From assembly GCA_918026815.1 (NCBI GenBank), contig CAKJVC010000010.1, positions 994,501 to 1,058,500 on the forward strand: 64,000 bases of DNA, read 5' to 3'. The translations under genes were made by a program, and so were the position numbers. Below the pieces are notes generated by a model. The model was not told the DNA's origin, made no database searches, and worked only from the letters and a program-made list of their open reading frames with translations. This document shows positions 10,652 through 20,708 of the stretch, one piece after another. The DNA comes from Chalara sp. BL73. Its lineage: Eukaryota; Ascomycota; Leotiomycetes; Helotiales. Every line of letters begins with the position of its first letter. The stretch's first letter is position 1.

Positions 10652-11461
10652 ATGGCTGCAGTGGTGATGAAAGGTTTGTGATGCTATTCTATATTCACTC
10701 GATCTCTCTACTGACACAATGAAGCAATTGGAGCGGGCGGAGTAGGAGATGCTGCCAATCAAGTCGTAGATGTCGCCCAAGCTGCGGGCCAAATAATGGA
10801 CATCGTACGCGACCAGACCGCCAAAGCGAAGGAAGCTGCGCGGACCGCCGACAACGAATTCAACATCCGCAAGAACTTCTTAGACAATACGGTCAACGCC
10901 ATCAAAGAAGCCACACTCGGACAATACAACATCGTTATCTGTACCGATCAGTCGGGCGACGATTTCCAGGAACTTACTGGGCAAATCATGGGATTGGGTT
11001 TGGTGGATGTGGAGGTAGGGGATGGGAAGATTGTAAACTTCCAGGTCTATATTTTTAATACCGGAAAGTACTTAAGACGTGGAAAGTGGGAAAGGGATTC
11101 TTGGTGGTATTATGGCCAGAGCAATGTGTGGCGCGACATAGCGATGCATGTTCATTTTGACAATGCTCAACCGAAGTTGAATCCCGACGACATTGAGAAG
11201 CAGCAGGACAAGCAAGATGGAGAAGCTGAGACGGCAGACGCTGTCAATGCTGCTACATCTGGTGGCGGAGAGGAAGATGAAGGTGCTAATAGCACGGACC
11301 AAAATAATGAAGGGGCAGGAGACTTTGCCAGTGGTGAATACTCTGAACCACAGCCGGAAGCACCTGAAGAGCCGGCGGAAGAACCTGAAGAGCCCGAGGA
11401 TGCACCTGAAGAGCCATCGGAAGCACCTGAAGAGCCCACGGAAGAGCAAGATCAGGAGTAG
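10652..11461 (+). CDS. hypothetical protein with acidic Pro/Glu repeat tail
   Basis: I propose two exons, 10652-10673 and 10725-11461, giving 252 residues. If the short first exon is wrong, the next start is the ATG at 10796 (221 residues). The first-exon splice has donor GTTTGT, branch CTGAC and acceptor AAG and keeps an Ala/Gly-rich lead (AIGAGGVGDAANQVVDVAQ) in frame. The middle (about residues 70-150) is a compact, aromatic-rich domain: YNIVICTD, FQVYIFNTGKYLRRGKW, WWYYGQSNVW, AMHVHFD. I do not recognise the family. The tail is Glu/Pro-rich and ends in four 7-residue repeats (EAPEEP type). There is no signal peptide. It faces the papain-like small gene, and both have strongly acidic tails. 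Confidence 0.6.
11357..11440 (+). repeat. 21-bp coding tandem repeat, four copies
   Basis: The core CCTGAAGAGCC recurs at 11363, 11384, 11405 and 11426, exactly 21 bases apart. It encodes a seven-residue acidic Pro/Glu unit at the C-terminus of the 252-residue protein. Confidence 0.85.
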
Positions 11462-12618
11462 AAGAGCTAGGATCACGGTGATGAGGACCAGAAGAATAAA
11501 AGCCAGAAGTAAGCCAATTGTATTACTTCTATCCATTTTTTTGTAAGCCAGTATGCAGATCCCCTTAAATTCTACAACAATGAGATTCAATGTTAAATGC
11601 TGCCTCTATCCTGCTCTTCATATTTTCTCCTCATTTTCTCTCTCCTACAGGCGTCAGGATCTCTCAACTAGCCATGTGCCTCCCCCACCGTTCTGGGCAC
11701 TTCCATTGGCCGCGATTCCCTCTACTAGAGATTCTCGCTTCCCGCGGCTCCGATCCACGAGTCTAAAACATCATACCTATCATTGAATGCTCATTTTGCT
11801 ATGACTCAATGCATATCGTCCCTTTACGACTTCAACTACTTCTGAGCAAGCGAGCAGAACATTGTGAGCAGCCATTACCTTAAAGTCCCAGATACTTTAC
11901 TCGCATAACAACAGACCATGTACATTGCAAATCTGTGTTTAAATTAGAAACAAAACGTGGGTGAATGCCAAGGCCAACCAAGTTAGTTTGTGAATGTTTG
12001 TGATGGTAAAGGGTGCGGCACATTGAAGTGCCTCACTGTCTATAACCAATGTCTCAGGAGTAGCTTAAAATAATAATACCTAATCTCTTATCATTGATGC
12101 TGTCAGCTTGCGCGATAGGAGACTGCGTCTCGCCACTTTTATATCATGGCTTGGCGGTCCCCTCGCTTAGTGCCCCTTAACTTTGCATTTAACTTTATGC
12201 TACAAAGCACGGCGCGTTCACAACATGCCATGGACCAAGACATGAAGTTCTAGATTTCGGAACGCACCCTAGTCGAACGGTCAAGTATTTGTAAGGATTA
12301 ATATCGTATGGAAAGGGCGCGAGTAGGTTTGGTTTCTGAATACATATCTGAATGATGGCGGGCTGGCCTTTTAGCAGTTGGGCTACTTTTCTTCAGGGTC
12401 ACCTGTAGCTCTAATTATTCATGCCCGGCCTTATTAAATTTTAGAGAAGCCGCCGATGGTAGACCCAATAGCCAACTGATAAGAGCTGCACTAAGATGAA
12501 AATTCGACACTAGAGAGGCTTTCAACCTAATGTCTGGCATATTTCCCCCACCACACATTTGTCCAAAGCAACAACCAACCTCAAACACACACAAATACCT
12601 TACAGACAAAATCTCGCT
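11462..12618. other. intergenic, no gene seen
   Basis: Sequence between the acidic-tailed gene and PTR2. An in-frame ATG at 12559 would extend PTR2 by 20 residues. Nothing else was recognised. Confidence 0.45.
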
Positions 12619-14859
12619 ATGAATGCAGCGAGCAATCTGGAATTCGCCGAGGTGGCTACGTCTCGAGCACCTGAAGTACCAGGAGGGAGAAGAAAAGAAT
12701 CAGGGTCTGCCGGAAGCAGGGAAACTGCCGGTGATGGGGAGGGCTTCAGAGTGCCGACAGAAGAAAAACTATCGTCTCTTCGCCGCGTGTCTGGAGAAAT
12801 CCCGGCGATCGCATTTTCCGTCGCATTCGTCGAGATGTGCGAGCGCTTCTCATACTATGGAACCACAGCAGTTTGTACGTTCTCTCATCTTCGAACCCAC
12901 GCTCACTTCCTGACCCCCAGCCCAGTTGTGAATTTCATCCAACAACCCTTGCCTCAAGGTTCAAGCACTGGTGCAGGTTTTACTGGCCAGTCCGGCGCGT
13001 TGGATATGGGTCAACGTGCTTCTACTGGTCTCACTACTTTGTAAGCCTACTTTTGACCATTGTAAAGTCATCACTGAATCTTGAACAGTAATCAGTTCTG
13101 GGCATACCTCATGCCACTTTTTGGTGCTTATGTCGCCGAGAAATATTGGGGACGCTTTAAAACAATACAGTACTCAGTCTTGTTTGCCCTTGTTGGCCAT
13201 GTAATATTAAGTAAGATAAATTCTTTAACGCGTCATTTGAAAGCCGGTTCCTTCAGCTACATATGCTAAGGCTTGATGTTACAGTCATATCGGCGATTCC
13301 TCCCGTGATCGTCCACCCAAAGACCGCTATTGGTGTTTTTACGTTGGGCTTGACCATCATGGGAGTCGGAACTGGAGGGTTCAAGTCAAACATTTCTCCA
13401 TTAATTGCAGAGCGTAAGTGGGCCTCTTGTAAATACGAACCATCTATCTAAACAAGAGATAGAATGCAAAGAAACGAAAATTTGCGTAAAAATTACCAAG
13501 AGATCTCTTTGGGGCCTATTGGAGAAAGGAGGAGAGGAGGTTATCATGGATCCCGCTGTCACAATCTCGCGGGTCTACCTATATTTTTACATGATGATCA
13601 ATCTTGGCTCACTTCTTGGATCCGTTTCCATGGTATGGGCTGAGAAGTATGTTGGGTTCTGGCTTTCATACACTTTACCCACCGCAATGTTAGGTACATC
13701 CCCTCTTATAGAACATCTCACTGCATACTAACTTACTCAGCCATCTGTCCGCTGGTAATGTGGGCGTGCAAGAGCAGATACGTATTAACCGAACCAGGAG
13801 GGGCAGTTTTATCAAAAGCCGTGAAGCTGTGGTTCCTCGCTATCAGGGACAAGTGGTCTTGGAACCCTTTGAAATTGTAGGTAACGATATCACACCTCGC
13901 TATCACTCTAATAATATGCGTGTAGTCGCCGAAACGTCAAAGCACCTGGATTCTGGGATCCCGTCCGGCCATCACAGCTTGATATTAGTAAACCTGTATG
14001 GATGGACTTTGAAGATTCCTGGGTAGACGAGGTCCGTCGTGGTCTACTTGCATGCAAAGTATTTCTATGGTACCCAATATACTGTAGGTATTCATAAATT
14101 TGTACGTTCCATGTGCTTTATTGACGATATTTAGGGCTGGCCTACAATCAGATGTCGAACAACTTGACTTCCCAAGCAGCAACCCTGAAGCTTAACGGTA
14201 TTCCCAACGACATTGTATCAAACTTTAATCCGATATCTATCATGATATTCATTCCCTTCATGGACTTCATAGTTTATCCTTCCTTGCGCAAGATGCACTT
14301 TAACTTCACTCCAATCAAGAGGATTGCCACCGGATTTGCCCTAGCCAGCTTCTCGATGATTGCTGCCACAGTAACGCAATCGTATATTTACAGAACCAAT
14401 CAATGTGGCAAAAGCGCGAGTACCTGTAGAGATAGCCAAGGCAACCACATCGGATCTCCAATCTCGGTCTGGATGCAGATTGTTCCTTATGGTCTCATTG
14501 GATTTTCGGAAATCATGGCTTCGGTCACTGCTCTCGAATATGCTTATACAAAGGCTCCTACTTCCATGCGATCTACCGTCACTGCCATAGCTCTGTTCAT
14601 GTCAGCTATCTCTGCAGCGGTAGCCCAAGCACTCGTTGCTTTGTCAGAAGATCCTCTTCTTGTCTGGAATTATGCTGCTGTTGCCGTGGTCTCTGCTCTA
14701 GGTGGAATCTGGTTCTGGCTGTCAAATAGAACCATTGACCGTGAAGAGGACAAATTGAATAACTTATCCTTGGGGAAGATACTTGCCAGGGAGAAGGAGG
14801 CAGCTGATAACGAGCAAGAACAGCAGTTTGGTATTCTGCCAAACAGGGAGACAGTTTGA
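12619..14859 (+). CDS. PTR2: proton-coupled oligopeptide transporter (POT/PTR2 family)
   Basis: A di-/tripeptide:proton symporter of the plasma membrane. Eight exons (12619-12874, 12926-13040, 13089-13210, 13285-13413, 13463-13693, 13741-13876, 13926-14083, 14135-14859) encode 623 residues with about 12 membrane segments. Diagnostic blocks: ERFSYYGTT in the first helix, QSGALDMGQRASTGLTTFNQ, GTGGFKSNISPLIAEQ (the family GxGG(x)3N signature), and YFYMMINLGSLLG (the FYxxINxGSL signature), followed by NQMSNNLTSQA in the second half. All seven introns are 46-75 bases with GT-AG borders and every junction restores family sequence. A start at 12559 is also in frame. The hydrophilic N-terminus (about 70 residues) precedes the first helix, as in yeast Ptr2. 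Confidence 0.93.
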
Positions 14860-15066
14860 GAGATACTAGCATAGGATTCTTGCTTCAAGATTCCGCAGGT
14901 ATCCGGAGATTTGTTTGGCGCTCGTGAGGCTCTTTCAATGCATTTTTTATCTGAATGTGTCGATTTTATCGTCTAGTTTAATCATTAATTTACGACTTAT
15001 GTAGCCAAGCATATCGATAATTGTGTCTAACATGTACCATTCTACTGACCACTACATGCATTACTA

Positions 15067-16499
15067 TCAACCAACCTTATACAGAGCACCTATATCCTCC
15101 CTTACCCTAATTTCGACCATCGCCGGCCTTTTCTCGATAAGCATATAAGTTTTCAACAGCGACCAGTCAAGTCTAGATCCAGATTCTTTAATATCAAATC
15201 TCCATAACAACCTTGCCAACACAAAACGAATCTCTGCCCACGCGAGGTTCTTACCAATACAGTTCGAGTGTCCGACACTAAACGGATTACTGACAGACAA
15301 ACGGTCATTAAGAAACACAGCAGGAAGATTCTTGGTTAGCCACCTCTCTGAATGAAACTCATATGGTTGAGCGAAGTAGTCTGCCGAATGGTTCATTAAG
15401 TATGGACGAACTGAGATACTGGTCTAGAATTTGCTCAACGTTAGCTATGCTGAACAACACGTGAAGAGATTCATACTCCTTCTGGAGCGAAATGCCCAGC
15501 ATAGGTATCACTACCTTTGGGCACAATTCTAAGAAGACCTTCAGGAACTGGGTTGGCAAGTCCGAAGCCTCCATTTATGCAGGCATCGAGATACTCGAGA
15601 TTTCGTGTTGATTTAACTGTGATATCTCCTTCGCTCGGAAACACTGAACTGATCTCAGTCCTCAACTTATCCCTTTCAAAAAGTTGTGTAAAGTTTTAAC
15701 CCATGGATGGTATGCACCTTTCTCGAGACAGCCTAGGGACTCGCCGAACGCAAGCTCAGCGATAACGTCTACTGCGAACCAGCTGACCCAATCCACGACA
15801 CTGATTATGGTACCTTCAGCTCCGCTATTAGGTTCATTGACTAATCCCGACAGCTGGCCGATAAGCAAATCTATAAAGCTTTCGATCACGGTGGCTCGAC
15901 CTCTTAGTGCTGAGTCGGAGAAGGAATTCTTCAACAGTCGTCGATATCGATCATGTGTTGCTAGATCAAGCGTAGTTACAATATTCTAAGGCACCTCACC
16001 GAGTGCTTTGGGCCGATGTAAGCATGATGTCCATTTCTAAATCTGATTTCTCAAACCTTTGTACCACACAGGATCCTTAGCCATATCCACATGACTATCA
16101 CGATGAGTATATATATCATGCCAAGCTTCTTCTTTTGTGAATGATATTTCATCAGGAGCGAGCCGGCTCACATCGTCATATTTTCGTGTATCTTGGCTTG
16201 ATCCTTGACTAGACTGCCTCGCGAGAGAGAGGCAATATAAGGCATTCTGTTGGCTCTCCACATGGTCGGGCCCGGAAAGTGTGACAAAGGATGAAACCAA
16301 AGGTTATGCACTAAATTTAAAACTACATAACGCTTTGACATAATAAATTAAGCAGCTTTTAGGAATACTAAGAAGGCTTTCTATCAATTGTGTGTATAAA
16401 TGTGTGAATATATACCAAGAGAATGAGTCCCAAAGCCAATAAGATTGTTGGCGAAAGGTAATTTTTGGCCGTCTCAAGCAAGTTCGAGAAAGGCATCAT
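15067..16499 (-). pseudogene. decayed cytochrome P450 (isotrichodermin C-15 hydroxylase-like)
   Basis: Minus-strand sequence retains the whole outline of a fungal microsomal P450. It begins at an ATG at 16499/16496 with a membrane anchor, followed by an intron-like gap and FHPLSHFPGP. Further blocks are RLAPDEISFTKEEAWHDIYTH, WFAVDVIAELAFGESLGCLE, YHPWVKTLHNFLKG and the heme loop PFSVGHSNCIGKNLAW (15290s). These lie in different frames: shifts occur near 16230-16170 and near 16040-15985. After NFLKG the sequence jumps directly to RTEISSVF, so the I-helix region (roughly 100 residues with the AGxxT oxygen-binding motif) is missing. The K-helix ExxR is changed to GGFG. Loss of these essential parts means it cannot be a working P450. 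It is convergent with PTR2, 207 bases away. Confidence 0.85.
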
Positions 16500-17423
16500 G
16501 GTTGTTATTGTGTCAAATATAATGAATCACTGAAAATATGTGACTTCATGAAAGACCAAGCCAAAGTCCCTCTAGCTTGTGGTTCATCTTTACGTTTTGC
16601 ACAGGTTAAGGTGATCTCTTCTTTAGGTCCATAGTATAAAAATTCTAGACCAACAACTCGGTGAAAGTCACGATGCAGCCTAATCAAGCCATTTTGTTTG
16701 CATGCAGACCAACTAACATGCCTGTTTTCACATTGGATGTGTAGCTATTGTTGGAAAGAGGCTTAGTCATCGCCAGATTACATTCAATAATAGCAGTTGT
16801 AACGGGCAGTGAACAAATCCCGCTCTTCTTCCCCTCTATCATGAATGTGCACAAGAACTTAGGCATACACTCTTTTCCCTGTCAAAGCCCTAAAAGGGTC
16901 GCCTTTCTAACTTGCAACTTACCTCATTCCACATTTACCTATGTCGCCACACTACAACAAAGCTTCATTGTAACTTCAGCTGATCACCGTGCTACCAAGA
17001 CTGGCGCGTACCTTCATGCGGATTGGCTCATGGACATGTTAAATCCAGAGAAGTAGCCCGTAGGAGGCATGGTCATCTAAGTTTGTTGATATTGCTGGAA
17101 TATCAAGCCTGATTGCTGTATTGAGAGGTTAGAGTGACTTCGGTTATTGCGGATGTGAATTTGTGTGCCAGAATGTGGCTGGCGCCTCTTAATGTGGCTT
17201 TTGTGGGAGACTAGGAATAGAGGTCAGTAAAATTGGCAGGAGAAAAAGTCCCCATCAAGGATAAAAGGCGCTACCCGGCTTCATAAGGGATAAATGATAT
17301 CCAATTTTATTAATACGAAGCAAAGATGCCTCTGGATTATCCATGACCAATCCCGAATTATGGTCTTAGCTTAAATTACATCCTACCCATCCAAGTTTCT
17401 TGCTTCTGTAATCGGCCATTCCA
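16500..17423. other. intergenic, no supported gene
   Basis: Upstream flank of the P450 pseudogene and 3' flank of the annexin gene. The plus frame at 16748-17056 ends in a protein-like stretch (TGAYLHADWLMDML) but has no recognisable family. Confidence 0.4.
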
Positions 17424-20049
17424 CTACCTTCGATGTTCATGAATCTCGACCCTCTCGACCCTCCTCACCTCATCCCCCATCCGTCGTACGCATAGCTGCT
17501 CACAGAATCGTCCCCATTGCCCTCTCGTTCCTTCTCTGACAGCAACTTGCATATCGACGTTATATCTCAGCCGATATTCGCGCTTGACAGCTTCCATATG
17601 GGGTCTATCCCAATGATACCTAATCAGCCGTGAAATAAGCAGTTCAGTACGTAAGCCATCTGATTTTGAGAGCGATAAGGCATGATTCACGAGTAGTGCG
17701 TCGCGAACCGGCTTGTTGATCACGCCGTTAAGAATGTGCGCTAGCATCTCGCCCTGATACTTGTTAGCCAAAGAATAGATGGAATTGAATGGAAATACAG
17801 ACCACAAGATTCCCACTCTTCTTAAGCATCTCCCTCGCAAAATTTGCCCTGTACGATGCCTCATATACCCTCAAGACTTCCCTCATATGTGCTTCGCTCC
17901 TCATAACCACAATGGCGATCATTGTCGACTCCCCTCCTCGTTCGCTCCGAACTGCTTTATACAAGTCTTTAACATCGTCATGCACTAAATCCCGGTCGAT
18001 ACCTCCTCGGTCTTCCATCTTCTTCTCTTCCAACACCATCAGCACTGCCTTCTTGAATTTATCCTCTTTCAGCTCCGTGCGCATGCACTTCGTCAATGAG
18101 TCCGAATATTTCTTATCCGAGAACCCGTCCTTGATTGCACGAATCTCACGGTTGGTGCGACCAAAAAGGGATTCAATTAGCAATTCACGTCGGGACTTCT
18201 CGCCTTGATACCAGAAGTTCGCCCAATATGCCTCGCTTTCCCATCTGCCCAGCGCACATGCATAGCATGCTTTCATTAGACTTGGATCCTCTTCCTTTAG
18301 TCTCATTCGAATATGCTTCGCGATATTGACGCCTTTTTTCTCACTTCCAGTTTTCACGATCTTCTTGTATTCAACACGAAGATCAAGAATTTGTTCGTGG
18401 GTTAATCCGGGTAGAATCTCAATTAGAGGATCAGTATCCGGGCCGTGCTTTTCCCCTCGGAGTGCTTTGGCGAGGATCCTCGCTTCCTCCTCCGGATCAT
18501 GGAATCGAGCATTGCGGCGGGATTTCTTTGAGCCACGACCTTCATCATCGGATGTAAGAGGCGATAAAGCTTCAAGTATCTTGGCGTCGCTATGTGCTGT
18601 AGCTGCGATCATCAGAGGAGATGGCATGGGAGAGATAGACTGATAGGTTCCATGGTAGGCTTCTAGAAGAGGAGAAGGTGGAGCATTGGATAAAGACATC
18701 GTTGCTGAGCCATGGTGTCCAGTTGACACGGATAAAGAATGAACTTTTGCTCCCAGCGCAGGAGTGGGATCCTTTATCGGTGCAGCATATCCATAGGCTA
18801 ATGCAGAAGGTGGTGATCTGTCTCTTTCACGACGGTTTCGCGAACCAGGCTCGACCGTCACCACATTAGAAGCGGACGTCCTGGCAGACTCTGCAACATA
18901 GCTCTTGCTGCCATGACGAGATCTTCTCTTTTCTTCTTTGTCTGACTTTGGAGGGTATTGTGGTTGTGGAGGACTTGCAGGCCGCTGATAAGACTCTGGA
19001 CGCGTGGTATATGTGATTTTCTCACTTGTTTGAGCATACTCCCACTGCTTCGGTTCCATGTAAGCTGGGAGCGCAGGGTGCCTTCCACTATCACCAGGCG
19101 CAGAACTTGGATATGGTTGAGCAGCACTTCCTGAGGCAGGTGGATACTGTCCTGCACTGGTCGGTGGGTACCCAGTTGGAGGAGGACCGTAGTTTGTGGA
19201 AGGCTGAGAATATCTTGACGACGCGCCAGGATAGCCCGTAGATGGTTGTGCGTAGCCGGAAGGAGGTGGGGGGTATTGCCCAGCACTTACAGGCGGGTAA
19301 CCAGTAGGTGGTGGTCCATAGCTCGAGGGAGCCGGTGGATACTGACCTGCAGTCGCTGGGGGATAACCCGAGGAAGCTTGTGGAGCGCTATATTGCGGTT
19401 TGTCATTCCCGTAAGCAAGTCCGCCAGACATCGTATGAGACCCTGCGGAAATGTTGAAGCTGGCGCCTCTGTCTCTCCCCTTCCTTTCCTCCTCATACCT
19501 CCCTGCATCACGCCCCGCCCGTTCTACCTGCTCCTTATATTCTTTCTCCCGATCTCGTGTATCCGCATACTTGTAGGTCGTTTCTGTCTCGGAATATCGC
19601 GATCGTTCTGGTGCAGGTCGCCCATAGTCTCCCTTACCACGACCATCCCCTCTACCATACCCCGCATCCGCATAATAGTCCTTCTCACCTCTTTCTCTGC
19701 CTTCGCCATAACTCCCTTCTCCATAGGAGACTTTCGATCGCTCCTCTCGAGTATCGAATGCTCCGGGGATAGCATACGAATCTCCCGGCGGTGACGATGC
19801 ACGATATTGTCCATAACCTCGGGGCTCCGCAGTTACGACCTCTGCCTGCCTAGTAGACCTTTCCCGGTAGTCGTCTCCATAATCGTACCCGCGGTCTCTG
19901 GGATCGTCTTCATATCGCGAAGTAGGGGGACTTGGTGCTTGCACTTTGGATCGCTCTCGACCTTCGTCTACCCTGGATCTTTCACGCTCTCGTCCACCAG
20001 GAGATCTGCTGCGACCTCTTCTCTGAGAATCGCGTGGATCGAGAGACAT
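17424..20049 (-). CDS. annexin-like protein with long disordered N-terminus
   Basis: Two exons (20049-17803 and 17753-17424) give 858 residues. Residues about 1-510 are low complexity: an Arg/Ser/Asp-rich start, then Tyr/Pro-rich GYPP and GQYPP repeats (about residues 225-310), then a Ser/Pro-rich linker. Residues about 513-855 are an annexin core with four degenerate repeats, including DPLIEILPGLTHEQILDLR and LFGRTNREIRAIKDGF. The single 49-base intron lies in the last repeat junction (KKSGNLV/GEMLAHIL). Classical type II calcium loops (GxGT...D/E) are largely absent, so calcium-dependent membrane binding may be weak or lost. This architecture matches the fungal annexin group that includes Aspergillus ANXC4. 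The family is clear; the function is not known. Confidence 0.88.
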
Positions 20050-20708
20050 GTTTTAGGATAAGAAACACAGAAGTGGTGATAAGCGCAGGTCGCAACGCAA
20101 ATTTTATGGCAACAATGCAAAAAGGGGAAGGATCAGTTCAACAATTTTCAGTGGCAGCTTGAGCTGGAGGAGGTTGGTGATCAGCACCTCAAGCGCTGAC
20201 AGCCCCGCATGGCTTGCACAAATATAGCTCCAACAGCATCGTGGGCTTGAGACTTCAAACATGAGCAAAACAACCCGGGGAAAAGGGGTAAACATGGATA
20301 CAAAACTCTAATATTCTTTCTCCGCCGTAAGCTTGACCCTAGCTAGACAGGCCATGTTTTTATAAGAACTTTTGGACAATTCTTCAAGCTCAATGGTTAT
20401 TTCTTAGGGTTCAGCTACCCCTCCTGGTACTTTATGCACCCCTTGGCGTTGGTAAAGCTTCCACAATGTGGGGTCCAAAAGGACGGGGTGTTCGTGAAAA
20501 AGATAATGAAGCTTGGGCTTCATAGTCACTGACAAGATGGAAACACAAAGGAACCCAAGCAGACTGCCAAGGAATATTATAGTACTTAACCATGACTTTA
20601 CGAGACTAAGCACCGCTATAAAACTACCACCGCTCATGATATCCCCTTGAACACAAGCGTCATGCATAGTTCCTGACTAGTTCTCATTAGTCACCCACAA
20701 TAGCTAAC
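20050..20708. other. intergenic, one doubtful small frame
   Basis: Promoter side of the annexin gene and 3' flank of the glyoxal oxidase gene. A minus frame at 20667-20404 (87 residues) contains one hydrophobic segment but lacks any other support. Confidence 0.4.

Noticed and set aside
11072..11590. 172-codon minus-strand open frame
   Set aside because: It is the antisense shadow of the Glu/Pro-rich repeat tail of the 252-residue gene; repetitive codons keep the other strand open.
16748..17056. 102-residue plus frame ending TGAYLHADWLMDMLNPEK
   Set aside because: The end looks protein-like, but the rest does not and no family could be named.
18326..19794. Several plus-strand open frames of 63-182 codons
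   Set aside because: Antisense shadows of the low-complexity annexin N-terminus; no protein features of their own.
20404..20667. 87-residue minus frame with a hydrophobic segment
   Set aside because: Lies in the 3' flank of the glyoxal oxidase gene; no family, no splice or promoter support.
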